A stretch of DNA of 64,000 nt from Sarcocystis neurona (GCA_000727475.1 KL647299.1:3209615-3273614), one strand, 5' to 3'; positions 10,660 through 24,100 are shown, numbered from the stretch's first letter. Notes: a model not told the origin generated them from the letters alone. Numbers and translations: made by a program.

Positions 10660-13600
10660 ATGCAGCGCCTCCTTCTTCAACAGCAGCCGCTGCAACAGCA
10701 GCAGCAACGTGAGCAGCAATACCCCCATCAACAGCACTGGCAGCGCTCTCCCCCACACGAGCAGCAGCAGCAGCACTGGCAGCGCTCTCCCACGCACCCA
10801 CGGCAGCCCGCGCTGGAGCAGCTACTGCAGCAACGGCATCATCAGCAGCACCAGCAGCCTCTCCAGCAGCAACAGCAGCAGCAGCACCAGCAGCCTCTCC
10901 AGCAGCAACAGCAGCAGCAGCAACAGCAGCAGCAACATCAGCAACGGCAACAGCAACAGCAACAACAGCAGCACCATGTGCAGCAGTGCGCGCAGCAGCA
11001 CCAGTGGCGTCGCTCTGCCGCACACCCGCAGCAGCCCGCGCAGAGGCAGCCGCTGCAGCAACAGCCCCACCACTTGCAACAGCAGCGGCAGCAGCCACCG
11101 CAGCAGCAACAGCAGCAAAAGCAGCAACAAACGCAACAGCGGCCTTACCAGCAGGAGGAGCAGGCGCAGCAGCATGTGCACACAATCCAACAGCTGCTGC
11201 TGCTGCAGCAACAGTGCCAGCGTATCCCCCAGGACCAGCACTACGAAGACATGCAGCAGCAGTTGCAGTGGCCCTCTGCGCAACAGCAGCATAGAGAGCA
11301 GCAACAACGGGACTGTCTGCAGCAGCTGCAACGTGTTGGTCAACAGCCACAGCGCTCTCTGAAGCAACAGCAGCAGCTCCCCCCTCAGAGGCACCAGAGG
11401 CACTCGCAGGTTTGGCTTCCGCAGCCGCAGCAGCAGGCCCCACAGCAGCAGCAACAGCAACTTCAGCAGCAGCAGCAACCCCACTCTCTGAAGAAGAAGA
11501 ACGAGGAGGAGACGAAGCAGCAGCAACGCTCCCAGCAGCAGCAACACTTCCAGCAGCAGCAGCAGTGCGGCAGTTTTGCTGCTCGTGGCGCAGCAGCCGG
11601 CCCAGTTCACACGGTTGCTGCACCGACGCCTCCGCTCCTCGCTTGTTCGCTTCAGGCCGCTTCTTTTGCAGGTGCTGCTGCTGCATTTGCAGCTGCTGAA
11701 TTCAGTTCTTGCAAGCCACCACCCCCACACGCTGCTGCTGCTGCACGTCCTTCTGATGGCCCTGCAACAGCAGCCGCCGCCGGTGTTGCTGCTATTCCTG
11801 GTCTTTCTCGTGGCTCTGCAGCTCCTGTTGCTGCCTCTCCTCCTCCTGGTGCTGTTGCGTTGGCTGATGTCAGCTCTCGACCTGCTTCATCCCTGTCGTC
11901 AGCGGCTGCTGCTGCTGCGCAGTGCTGCGTAGCTGCTGCTGCTGCTTCTCCTTCACTCTTTGGCCGACGCTCTCAACCTGCGGCGGCGGACCGTGCTGCT
12001 GCTGCCACTTCAGATGCCACGAGACAACGTGCGGCTGCTTCTGCTTCACGTGCTGGTGCCTCTGGTGCCGGAAAACCTTTGACACTTGCTGCTGTAGGTC
12101 CCCCATTGCCTTCTCGCGGAGCTGCTGCTGCTGCGGCTCGCACCACATCTGCTCCTCCTCCTCGTCCTCTTCCTACGTCTGCTGCGCCAGCACCGGCTGC
12201 GGCTGCCGCGACCTCTGCTGCTGCTGCGGCTGCTTTTGCTGCTCCCGCTGGCTCTACTGCTCCTGCTGCTGCTGCCACCTCCGCTGTTCATGCTACTGCC
12301 GCCGCCTCTTCTGCTCCTGCCGCTGCAGCAGCTGCCTCTGCTCCTCCTGTCGCTGCGGCTGCCTCCGCTGCTGCTGCTGTGACAGGCTCTGCTGCTCCTG
12401 CTGCTGTGGCAGGCTCTGCTGCTGCGCCCACCGTTGCTACTCCTGTTGCTGCAGCCGCCTCTGCTCCTGCTGCTGCTCCATTTGCTGCTGCTGCTGCCAA
12501 GGAGTCTCTGCTGCTGCTGCAGCACGTGCTGCCGCACGCCTCTCTTGTTGCTGCTTACAAATCGCTATATGGAATCACCCACCTTTTCCCCTGGCAGCTT
12601 GCCTGTCTCTCTCTCACACGATTTCAGCAGCAGCAGCAGCAAGCGGGACAGCAAGAAGAGCAGCAACAGCAGCACCGCCTTGAGCAGCAGCAGCGATGCA
12701 TGCAGCAGCAGCAGACTGTCCTGGGTGGGCAGGTGAACCTGCTTTACTCTGCCCCTACATCCGCAGGAAAGTCTCTGGTCGCTGAGGTTCTCATTTTCCG
12801 CCATGCTCTCGGACTGCTGCGTAAAACGCTGCCTGCTGCTGCTCCTGCAGCGACAGCATCAGCGACAGCAGCACCGACAGCTGCAACAGCAGCAGCAGGG
12901 GCCTCCCCGGCAGCAGAAACGACGGCAGCCGCTGCAGGAATTCCAGCAGGAGCCACCGCAGCCCCCGGGGTCCCAGGAGCAGCCGCAGCATGTGGGGTAG
13001 CCACAGGGGCAGGAGCAGCACGAAGGAGGAAGACGAGGTGGAGTAGGAACCTGCCTCGTCGGCTGTGCCTGCTGGTGCTGCCATTTGTAGCGCTGGTGGA
13101 GCAGCAGCTGCAGAAGCTGCAGGCGCTCGCGGCAGCAGCTGCGGTCTACGAGGGGCAGGAAGCGCGAGGAAGAAAGAGCAGCAGCAGCGACAGCAGCAGC
13201 AGCAACAGCGATAGCGGCGACAGCAGCAGCATAAGAAAAAAAAGAAGGAGAAGCAGCAGAAGCAGGAGGAACATTTCTGGTGGGCTGCTGAAGGTGGCAG
13301 CGCTGCACCACGGTAGCAGCAGCTCGCAGCAGGTGGATGCAGACGTAGATGTGTTAGTCTGTACGCCAGAGAAGGCAAATTTTCTCATCCACATGCTGCT
13401 GCAGTGCAGAGAAGGTGGGGAGCAGCAGCAGGGAGGCGAAGAAGAGCAGCGGCTGCTGCTGCAGCGCGTTGGGCTGGTGGTGGTTGATGAACTGCACATG
13501 CTTGGCGACCCGCAGCGGTGTTACCTGCTGGAGTTACTGCTCACAAAGATCCTCTATATAAATCGAAAGGCTGCTGCTGCTGCAGCTCGACGCGCGTCTT

Positions 13601-16138
13601 CCCCTACGCTTCGTCCCCAGGCTGCTGCTGCTGCGGCGCAACGCATATCTTCTCCTGCGCCTTGTCCCCAGATTGCTGCTGCTGGTGCAGCACGCTTTCC
13701 ACCCGCTGCTGCCACATCTGCTGCTGCTGCCGTTGCGTGGGGAGACACTACTGCCTGTGCTGCAGGGATCGCGCCACGCCTGCAGCTGCGTCTGACAAGA
13801 GAAGGGGGGAATCCAGAGGAGGAGGAGCAGCAGCGGCTGAGGAAGCGCCAGAAATGGACGCAGCCGCCGCAGCAGGAACATGTGCCGCTACAGCAGCAGC
13901 AAGAGCAGCAGCAGCAACAGCAGTCCTTCGAAAGACAGCAGCAGCAGGCACAGCACCCGCACGACGGACAGCGCAAGGTGCCGGCGCAGCATCTGCAGGT
14001 CCCAGTGGTGCAGCAGCAGCAGCAAGATCACTATTCGGAAGAAAAGTTAGAAGAAGGAGAAGAGGAAGATTGTTTCTACCCCGTTCAGATCGTAGCGATG
14101 ACAGCAACTCTGTCGAATATTAAAGAAGTTGCCCTGTGGCTCGATGCGGCCTACTACGTCTCACAGCAACAGCGACCTCTGCGCCTACGGGAATACTACT
14201 GCTGCTGGAGCAGCAGTCCCCCTCGCAGGCAGCCAGCAAAACTCCTTGCTTTGCCGCTGCAGCAGCAGCAGGCGAGACAGCAGTCGAAGGAGGCGGAGAA
14301 GGAGCAGGAGCAGCCGCAAAAGGAGAAACTGCGGCGGACGGAGACGCAGCAGCAGGAGCAGCAGCAGCGACACGTCGCAGAGCAGGGGCAGCAGCAGCAA
14401 GAGGAGCCGCAGCAGCAGAAGACAAGGGAAAGGCAGCAGCAAAGCGGTTATGAGCGGGTGGAGATCTTCCGACTGGTAGAGAAGAAAACGACGGGAAAGG
14501 GCAGCAGCAGCAGTCGCGACAGCTGGGACGCAACAGCAGCACGCCGCGGTGCAAGGGACATACAACAGGCGGATAGGGAGCAGCAGCAGCAGCAGCTGGT
14601 ACAATGGGACGAGATTGCAGCTCCCGCGACCTCGCTGCTGGTGTGGCCTGCTGCTGCTGCAGCGAGCCGCAGCCGCAGCTGTCTGCTCGGCCCCCTCCCC
14701 AAGAAGCAGCAACAGCAGCAAGAGGAGATGCTGCAGGAACTGCAAAGGCCTGCGTCGCCTTCTTGCGAGAGAAGCAGCAACATGCTCAGCAGCAACATGC
14801 AGAACAGCATCAGTTTTCTTCCGTCTGACGCATCAAGCTGGCCGCTGCAGCAGCTGCTGCTCTTGGGACTGGTGCTGCCTCCGCTGCTGCGCGGCTACGG
14901 CGTGCTGCTGTTCTGCCCGACGCGCAGCAGGTGTGAAGAACTCGCTGCAGCGTTTTCTCCTGTTGCCGAGAAAGTCACTGCTGCTGCAGCGGCAGCAGCA
15001 GCGGTCGGTCTGACGGCAGCAGCAGCAGCAGCGGCAGTTGGAAGAGCTGTGGCTGCTGCAGACTTCCGCTACCCGCCAGCGGCTGCCTCGTCTTTTTCTT
15101 CTTTTACCGGCGCCGTCACACAGCAGCAGCAGCTGCGACAGCAGCAAGTGGCGGTGGCTCGGCTGCAGCAGGAGCAGCAGGAGCAGGAAGTGCTGCTGCG
15201 ACGGCGGCGGCGAGAGCTGCTGCTGCAGCATGCTGCCTGCAGCGGGAGGTGGCGTGGGCAGCAGCCGGAGGCAGCAGCAGAAGAAGAGGAGGAAATCGCA
15301 GCAGCAGCAAGAAAAGCCTGGGAAGACGCTTTCCTGTGTGGGGTTGGGATCCATCACGCAGGGTTAAGAGCAGAGCAGCGGCAGGTCGTCGAGAAGGGCA
15401 TGCGGGACGGGCTGCTGCTGCTCCTTGCTGCAACGTCGACCCTTGCTGCTGGCGTCAATCTCCCTGTAAAGCGCGTCGTCATTGCGTCTCCCCGTGTCGG
15501 CAAGCGGCTACTCTCGCATGCAAATTATCAACAAATGGCAGGCCGCGCAGGAAGACTCGGCGCCCTACAAAGGAAGACCAAAGGCAAGAACGGAACACAA
15601 GAAAAACAGCAGCAACCCCAACAACAGCAACAACAGCAACAGCAGCAGCAGCAACGTCAACAGTGGCAGCAAGAGCAGCACCAAGAACAGCAACAGCTGC
15701 AGCAGCAACGGCAGCAGCAGCAACAACAGCAGCAACAGCAGCAGCAAGAGCGACGCCAGGAGGAGGAGGAGAAGGAAGAGATGGAAGGAGAAGCTGTCGT
15801 GCTTTGCAAGGAGGAAGAAGAAGAACAAGTGCGGCACTTGTTAGTGGGAGGCCTGCCGTCACTTGCGACGCCACTTGCTGCTTCTGGTCGTGGGTTGCAG
15901 CGCCTCCTGTTGGAAATGCTTGCGTGCGCCGCAGAAAGCAAATACAGCAGCAAACACAGCAGCAGCAGCGGGGTGGCGAGGAGAGCAGCAGCAGGAGGAA
16001 GTGGCGGAAGGTTTTTCCGTGGGAGCTGCGCGGACTTGCTGGAGCTGGCGAGCTGCACGTTGCTGATGACGCAAAAACAGCTGCAGCAGCAGAAAGAAGA
16101 AAAAGTAAGGCGGCAGCAGCGGCAGCAGCAGGAACAAG

Positions 16139-16171
<33 letters not shown>

Positions 16172-19100
16172 CCAGAAGCCAGCAGTCAACACAAGAGGAT
16201 CAAGGCGAGATGCAGCAACAGCAGTACGGTGCAGGCGCAGAGGGGCCACCAGGAGAACAGCGTCTGCAGCTGGAGCAACGGCAGCAGGAGCGGGAGCAGC
16301 AGAAGCAGGAACAGCAGCAGGAGAAGCAACAGCGGCAGAAGCAGCAGCAGCAGCAGGAGCAGCAGCAGCAGCAGGAGCAGCGCTGCTGGTGCATTGCTGC
16401 ACAGGAATGGGAAAACCGAAGAAGTCTTGTTCACGACGACGTAGACGTGGCCATGAAGCTGCTGCTGCGAGGCGGGATGGTTCGATTTAATCGGCCAGAG
16501 CAGGTGTACGAAGTGACAGCAAAGGGAGCAGCTATTGCCGCTAGCCAGTTGTCGCCGGAGGACGGCTGCTTCGTAACTCTGCTGTTAAAGCAGCTGACAA
16601 GTCGTCTTATATTCGAGAGCGATCTGCAGCTCGCCTATCTCTGCGTACCCCACAAGCTGCATCCTCGCTTTCTCCGCCCGACGTGCTGTAGGATCTCTAG
16701 CGCCGCTGCTGGCGCTGCAACAACAGCAACAGCGGGAAGCCCAGCAGCAAATGCAGCATCAGAACGAGGGGCAGCGAGAGCCACAAATGCAGCAGCAGCA
16801 ACCGCAGCACGGCCAGGAGGGGCACGAGGAGGAGCAGCACCATCAGCTGGAGCAGAAGAACAAGCAGCAGCCGCAGGTGTAGCAGCGGCAGCAGGAGAAA
16901 ACGCAGCAGGAGGGGAAGAAGAAGCAACAGCAGGAGAAACAGCGACAGGAGGAAGACGACGACTTGTTGGGAAGGATCAGGTGGTGGTCTTGAGAAGAAG
17001 AAGTAGCAGCAGCAGCAGCAGTGCCCGCAGTTCAGCGTTTTGTTCGCCTGACTCAGCGTTCTCACTGTCTCAGTCGCAGCTGCTGCAGCAGGAGCAGCAA
17101 CAGCAGGGGGGGAAGAAAGACGTTTCTCCTGCTACTGCTGCTGCTTGTTCGACAGAAGAAAATATCGATCAAATGTCTCGCGGAGAGCTGCAGAGACTGC
17201 AACAGGTGCTGCTGCGCCTTCCCCCGGCGGACCGCTTTGCGCTGCAGCAGCTGGGAGTCTGTCTTGATGCGCTCGAGTGTCTCGATACAGTCCATTTCTC
17301 TTCTCTGCTCGAGGCTTCCTCCGGTGTACGTACGCCACTTCGAACGACGCGCAGAATGCAGCAGCCCCGACAGCAGCAGCAGCAGGACCAGACCCCACAG
17401 CAGCACCTTGCGCAGACCGCACAGCAGCAGGTGTCGCACATCCCACAACAGCTCCTGCCGCAGACCCCACAGCAACAGCAGCAGCAATACACCCCACAAC
17501 AGGACCTGCCCCAGACCCCACAGCAGCACCTGCTGCAGACCCCACAGCAGCGGGTACCGCAGACCCTACAACAGCACGTGCACCAGACCCCACAGCAGCA
17601 CCTGCCGCAGACCCCCCAGCAGCAGGTACCGCACGTCCCACAGCAACACCTGCCGCACACCCCACAGCAGCACTTGCCCCGAACCCCAGAGCAGCACCTG
17701 CCCCAGACCCCAGTGCAGCACCTGCCGCAGATCCCACAGCAGCAAATACCGCACATTCCACAGCAGCAGCAGCCGCAGACCCCACCGCAGCAGCAGCCGC
17801 ACACCCCACGGAAGCAGCAGCCGCAGACTCCGCAGAAGCAGCTGCCACACACACCACAGCAACAGCAGCCGCACACCCCACACCAGCACCTGCCCGAAAC
17901 GCCGGAGCAGCACCTGCCGCATACCCCAGAGCAGCGGCATCCTCAGCAGCAGCCTTTAAAGAATGAGAAGCAGAAAGTCGCGCTGCTGCAGCTACGACAT
18001 GGTGGCGAACAGCGCGAACAGCCGCGGCCAGGCAAGGACAGAGAGCGTCATGAAGTGAAGGAGGACGACGCGTTCGCTGCCGCTGGTCGATCGTGGCGGA
18101 CGCAGCTGCCCCCAGCTGAGACACGAGACCTGAAAGAGAAGGCGGCTGCATGGGAAACTTTGGAGAGGCACCTGCAGCGAGGGCAGCAGGCAGACGCGCG
18201 AGAGGCAGACTCCGTGTGGCAGAACGGGCGGGCAGCTGCTCCTGCTGCTGGGGGAGATGAACGGGAAGACAACAGCAGCAGCGCTTCAGCTGCTGTTTGT
18301 ACACCCCAGTCGCCGGCAGCCGCTGCTGTGGGGAAGCGGCGTGGCACTGACACGTCGGTGGCCACAGCCAAGGCAGTAGCAGCGCGTGCAGCAGGAAACG
18401 CTGCTGCTGGGGACACAGCAGTACCTGCTTCCGCAACAGCAACAACGGAAACGGGCAGACAGCAGATTCGTAGCGGAGCAGAAGACATACCCGTGGCAGC
18501 AGCATACCAAGCAGCGGCAGCAGCCGCAGCAGAGAGAAGAACGATGCCGCCAGCAGCATCAGGGAGAAGAACGACAGCAGCGGCAGCAGGAGCAGCAGAG
18601 GGAGAAGGAAGAGGAAGAGGTGAAGAAGGAAGGAGAACAGCAGCAGACGGAACAGCAGCAGCAGCAGAGGCGACCATAGGAGCAGTCCAAGAGCAAAAAG
18701 GATCAGAAGCAGTAACAGCACAGGCAGGGCGAGTCACACCGACAGAAGAGAGAGCAACAGCAGGAGAAAACACGGAAGTACATGGAAGAGAAAGAGAAGG
18801 AAGACGAGGCGGATCAGCTGCAGCAGATGATTCAAAGGCGACAGTAAGAGGAAGAGGAGGCGCAGGAACCGCAGCAGTTGCGTCAGCAACAAGTTTAAGA
18901 GAAGCAGTTGTCCTGTTGCTGCTGTCCAGGGGAGTTGCTGCTGCGACGGTCTGCTACTGGTTATACCCAGCTTTTTCTTCCGAGGCCGCAGCAGTGAAAA
19001 CAAAGACGCAGCAACAACGGGAGCAGCAGCAGCAGCAGCAGCGACTGCTGCACCAGCGACAGCAGCAGCTGGTGCAGCTGCAACAGCAAGCAGCTGTTAA

Positions 19101-20689
19101 AGCCGGGATGGTTGTCGTCCTGTGCGAGAATCTCGGCCTCTGGGTAGTTGCTGGCCTCCTGCGTCGCTTCCAGGTGAGCAGCGGCTGCAGCACGCAGTGC
19201 TGCGACGAGAAGCTACAACACGGGGACAAGCAGAAGCGCAGCAGCAGCAGCAGCACTGGCACCGGGACGAGAAAGAAGCGGCACGAGCAGCGACGACGGC
19301 AGCAACAGCCCAGAGTCTACGTCAAAGCAGCAGGAGGAAGTCGACAAAGGACCTGGCGCAGCAGGGCCGTGCTACCGCAGGGTAGCTGGGGGAACCGGAG
19401 AAGTAGCAAAGCAACAACAGAAGCTCCCTGCATGCAGCAGCAGCAGCACAGCAGGAGGTTGTAACTGAAGCACTGGGCAGCAGCCTCACGTGGCCGCAGT
19501 AGCAGGAGCAGCAGCAGCGCGCGCCAGGTTTGCCTTCGCAGCTCTGCAGCAGGAGGTGCGAGCAGCGAGAATGCAGGAGCAGCAGCAGGCTGAGTAAAAA
19601 CAACGAAACGACGAAGAAGCAGCAGCAACGCTGTGCGTTTGCCAGCAGCAGCAGCAGCACGGGCTGCGTCCCTGGCGACGGGGCAACAGCTCTGTGAAAT
19701 GCGGCAGACTTACAGCGACCACCGCCAAACAGCAGCAGCATCTGGAAGCGCATGCAGCAACCGCAACCGCTGGAAACACAGATGCAGCAGCAGCTCGCAG
19801 AATCGCATGCAACAGCAGGAGTAGAGTCGGGAGCACTCGTGAAAACCTCTGTGGCACTTGCTCGCGCTCTTTACCTTTCTGCCTGTGTCTCTGTCTTCCT
19901 CGGACTTCCTCACCTCCTCTGTTTCTCTCTCTAACTGTCTACTTACTACGTCTCTGCATACGAAGAGAAACACGCTTGTTGCTATGTTCGAGAGGGCCAC
20001 CTCAGAAAGACTACTCAGACGCACATGTGTGTGTTGCTGCTGCTGCTTCCCTGCTGCTGTCGCTGCTGCGTTTCTGCTGCTGCGTTTCTGCTGCTGCTGT
20101 TGCAATTCTGCTGCTGCTGCTGCTGTTGCAATTCTGCTGCTGCTGCTGCTGTTGCAATCCTGCTGCTGCGTCTCTGCTGCTGCTGCGTTGCTGATGCTGC
20201 TTCATTGTTGGGGCAGTGTTCTGGTGCCACAGTCCCGCTGCTGCTGCTTTTGCTTCTCTCCTTCGTCTGTTTCTCGTGCAGAGTCGCCTCGAGAGAGCAG
20301 GAGGCGTGCCGGAGTGTCTGCGCCCGCTGGCTGCTCTGCGCAACAGCAACACGAAGCTCGCCATCGCAAGGCTGCTCCTGCAGCACCTGGGTGTACGTAC
20401 GCCGCAGCAGCTGGTGGCTGTGGGGCCGCTGCGGGTAGAGCAGCTCCTCCGAAAGCGTCTCCGCCTTCTGCTGCCGACCGAAGCACTCCTGCAGCGCCAG
20501 GAGCAGTCATCCCTGCTGCAGCTCGGACACCAGCAACAGCAGCTCGGGCAGCAGCAACAGCAGCAGCTCGGACAGCAGCAACAGCAGCTCGGGCAGCAGC
20601 AGACCCGGTACTTCCACGGCACCGCAGCAGCAGCAGCAGAGCTCGCGCAGGAGCTGCTGTCTGCTTCCCGGAGGTTGCTCAGGAAAAAT
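10660..20689 (+). CDS. Mus308/POLQ-HELQ-type DNA helicase with giant repeat insertions
   Basis: Superfamily 2 (Ski2-like) ATP-dependent DNA helicase. By family it acts in repair of double-strand breaks or stalled forks in the nucleus. Exon 1 is 10660-19173, ending CTTCCAG|GTGAGC. A phase-0 exon continues at 20282 after CGTGCAG and ends near 20689 at AAT|GTGAGT. Motifs, with residues counted from the ATG at 10660: a Q-motif-like YGITHLFPWQ (about 643), Walker A APTSAGKS (698-705), DELH (943), MTATL (1147), VLLFCPTR (1415), GIHHAGL (1563), QQMAGRAGRLG (1624), then a winged helix with VTAKGAAIAASQLSPEDGC (about 1951). Exon 2 encodes a helical segment with a possible helix-hairpin-helix. DELHMLGD and the spacing favour the POLQ/HELQ branch over Brr2 or Ski2. 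No family A polymerase motifs were found downstream. Gln and Ala tracts separate nearly every motif, so the protein is about three times the size of HELQ. The true start could lie later, because residues 1-620 are almost pure repeat. Confidence 0.85.
11570..12520 (+). repeat. Ala-encoding GCT tract inside the helicase frame
   Basis: At about 11570 the repeat changes from CAG (Gln) to GCT (Ala) on the same strand without loss of frame. The next 950 bases encode mainly Ala with Ser, Pro and Thr. The tract sits just before the first helicase motif. Confidence 0.8.
17392..17940 (+). repeat. coding minisatellite: Pro-Gln-Thr octapeptide repeat
   Basis: About 20 imperfect copies of a roughly 24-bp unit related to ACCCCACAGCAGCACCTG, translated as variants of QTPQQHLP. 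It occupies about residues 2245-2427 of the helicase, between the winged helix and the C-terminal ratchet-like segment. Every unit keeps the reading frame, which supports translation. Confidence 0.85.
19174..20281 (+). other. helicase intron with CAG and CTG tracts
   Basis: Bounded by CAG|GTGAGC and a pyrimidine-rich TTCGTCTGTTTCTCGTGCAG acceptor, phase 0 on both sides. It contains both repeat orientations (CAG to about 19.8 kb, CTG from 20.03 kb) and several in-frame stops, so it cannot be read through. Confidence 0.65.
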
Positions 20690-20859
20690 GTGAGTTTCTT
20701 TTATTTGCTGAAGCGCCCAGGACGCTCTGCCGCTTCGCAAAGACTCCCCTATTCCTGCAGCAGGCAGTCGCCCTGCCCAGCTTGACTGGTCCATATCTAC
20801 TTTTTCTCTGTCTCCTCGTCTTCCTGCATGTCCTGCCTTATCTGCTTTTGTGCTGTTGC

Positions 20860-21050
20860 TGCTGCGGCTGAGTGCAGCTGCTGCTGGTGAACGCTCCTAC
20901 TGTGGGATGCTGCTGCTGCTGCAGGGTGCTGCTGCTGCTGTGGAGTGCTGCTGCCGCTGCTGTGGAGTGCTGCTGCCACTGCTGTGGAGTGCTGCTGCCA
21001 CTGCTGTGGAGTGCTGCTGCCACTGCTGTGGAGTGTTGCTGGTGCTGCTG
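20860..21050 (+). repeat. imperfect 21-bp tandem repeat
   Basis: Copies related to TGCTGCTGCCACTGCTGTGG, with GTGGAGTG recurring at 21-bp spacing, at 20.93-21.04 kb. This CTG-type tract lies between the helicase exon and the next long frame. Confidence 0.65.
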
Positions 21051-21129
21051 CTGTGTGAGAAAAGCGGGGTGACTGCTGGTTTTGCTGCGTTATCTCGGTT
21101 GTCGGTGTTTTCTGCTGCTGCTGCTGCAG

Positions 21130-24100
21130 AGAGAGGCAACGAGGCTTCCCCGTCCCAACTGCTCCGCGTTACAGGTGGACGGTGCTGTTCCTGGTGGTCC
21201 CTCTACCCGTGCGCGTGCTGCCTTGAGGGCTGCTGCTGCTGCTGCTTCTGTCCCTGTCCCTGCTGCTGCAACAAAGCGCACTCCCCCTCGCGCTACGGCT
21301 GCTCTGGCTTTCGCTGCTGCCCCTGCTGTTGCGGCTGTTTCTCCTGTTGCTGCTGCAGCGACGCCTGCTGCCGCTGCTGTTGCTCGCGCTCCTCTCTCTC
21401 TGGGGACTACCGCCTGCGGCGCTGCAGCTGCTTCCAGCGTCGCTCCCTCAGCTGCTTTCGCTGCTTCTGCTGCTGGCTTTCCTTCAGCTGCTGCGCCCCC
21501 TCCTCACGTCGCTTCTGCTGTTGCTCCTACACTCGCTTCTGCTATTGCTTCTGTTGCTCCTGCTACTGCTGCTCCTCTTGTTACTTCTACTGCTGCCCCT
21601 CTTGGTGCTTCTGCCGCCAGTGCGTCCCGCCCCGGTGCCCCTGCTGCTGCTGTTTCCGTGTCTGCTGCTGCTGCTTGCGCTGGGAATTTTTCACCCGCTG
21701 CTTCGCATGGAGGTACGTATTTTCCCGCAGCAGCCGTTCGATCTGTTGCTGCCCATCGTGCTGCTCTTGTTGCTCAGCTGACGAGTGTTCAGGCGCTGCT
21801 GCAGCAGTCTGCCGCCTCCGTCGGCAACAGCAGCAGCCGCAACAGCAGCAACACCCGCGACAGCCAGAGTGCCTGCAGCAGCGACAGCAGCAGGAACGGT
21901 GCCCAGGCCGACAGCAGCACCGACTGCACGAGCAGCAGCAGCAGCAACAACAGTAGCAGCAACAGCAGCAACAACAGCAGCAGCAACAGCAGCAACAACA
22001 GCAGCAGCAACAGCAGCAACAACAGCAACAGAAACAGCAACAGCAGCAGCAACAGCAGCAGCAGCGTGCACCCGGGGAGAAGCGCACGCAGCGTCAGTGA
22101 CGCATGCAGCAGCAGTGACTCCGACAGCCGCAACAGCAGCAGCAGCTGCAGCGCAGATGGCAGAAGCAGAACGTTTCAGAGAGAGCGGAAAACGGATGCA
22201 GCTGGCGAGCGAAGAGGGGGCTGTCCTTCCCGAGTAGACAATGACAGCAGCAGCAACAGCAGCAGGTCTCACCCGCAGTTGCAAGAGCAAACGTCAACAG
22301 AGAAAGCTGCTGTCGTTAACAAACAGCGGCTTTGCTCGAGCAGCTGGAGCAGCAGCTGCGTCCAACAGCGGGAGCAGGTGCAGCAGCAGCAGGGACAAAG
22401 CCAGCAGCCAGAAGAAAGTCGGCAGCGAGTGCGGTGGTCGCTGCAGCAACAGCCCCAGATAGCAGCGAGGGAATCGCTGCCGGCATACAAGTGGCAAACT
22501 GGAGAGCAAGAGCAGCATCAGCAGTCACCAGAAGTGCAAGAGTGCCGTGAACCGCAGCGTCGTCAACAGCAGCAGCAGCAGACGGGAGACCCACAGCAGC
22601 ACGCAGACGAACAGCAGCAGCAGCAGCAGCCGAGCATTGGGGAGGAGCAGCAGCTTGGAGGAAAACAACTGTGTCACCGACAGGAGGAGCAACACCGGCC
22701 GCAACAGCAACACCTGCAACGGAAATGGCAGCAGCAACGACAGCAGCATTGGGGGCAGCTGCAGCAGCAGTGGGAGCACCAGTGGGAGCAGGAGCAGCAG
22801 CAGAAGTGGGCGGAGCAGCAGACAGAGACGGGGCAGGAGGAAAGACAGTGTGGGGACGGCAAAGACCAACAACAGCAACAGCAGCGTGAACTTCTCTGCT
22901 TCTCTAACGTTCGAAGTGGACAACAGAGGAGGGGAAGCCAACAGTGTGGAAACCGCCCAGCACAGCAACAGCAGCAGCGAGAAGCGCGACAGCAGCAGCA
23001 GCAGGGGCGGGAAGAGCAGAGGAGCATCTACAGAGAGAAGGAGCAACGGCGCGCCGGCTTGTTTGAAGCGATGCAGCAGCAGCAACCGAAGAACGGCAAG
23101 CAGCAGCAACAGCACGAAAGCGAGTTGCTGCACATGCTGCAGCAAGCCCCCTTCCCGGTCGAACGGCCAGAGCAGCGGCAACAGCCGGTGAGGCGGAGTG
23201 ACGTGCTGCAGCAGCAAGCGCCACTGGTGGTCGCGTGGTGGCAGACGCAGCAGCAGCAGCAGAAATGTGCGCTATTTTCTCAGCCACTGCTGCTGGGGCA
23301 GGCGCTTGTTTCGGCGGGTGAAATGCAGCAGGACGTCCAGTACATTGAAGGGAGTTCCGTAACAACATGGAAGCAGCAGCAGCAGCAGTATCAGAGGGAG
23401 CAGCAGCAGCAGCAGATCAGCAAGACACAGCAGCGACGCTGCAGCAAGGAGCAGCAGCAGCACGCTCAGGAGGAAGAGGAGGGAGAGAAGCAGCAGGACA
23501 ACGGAGAAGAGCAGCAGCACCAGCACAGGAGCGAGACGACGAAGAAGCAGCAGCAGCAGACACCCGACGCCGCGAGAGGCTGGCAGCAGCAGCAGCAACG
23601 GCAGGGAGAGTCAACGACTAGCTACTGCACCAGCAGCCTTGTCCCAACTCGTGAGCCTGTGTCAATATCCATATGCAAAACTGCAGCAGCAGCAGCTAGG
23701 GGAGCGGCATCGGTTGTTGAAAGGACAGTAGAAAGACCAAGGTCTGCCAACGACACTACAGCAGCAGCAGCAGGCCCACGCATCCCTGCAGCAGCAGCGG
23801 CAGCAGTGCCAGGGAGTGCCGCGGCTCCACCGGCGGAAAGCGGTGGAACCGAAACCGCAGGAACAGCAGCGTCTGAACTTTTAGATACGAGAGATGTGCC
23901 AGCGACCGCGCCAGGGGTGCGCGGAGAATTGACAGGACCGGCAACACTGCGCATCCGGGCGGCACCAGGACCAGCAAATACTTTTGATCCGCACACGTGG
24001 AGAAAAGGAGCACCAGCACGTGCTGCAGCAGCAGAGGCGCACGCAGCAGCAGCAGCAGCCAACACAGCAGCACCACGAGGCCACGCAGCTGCGGCAGCAC

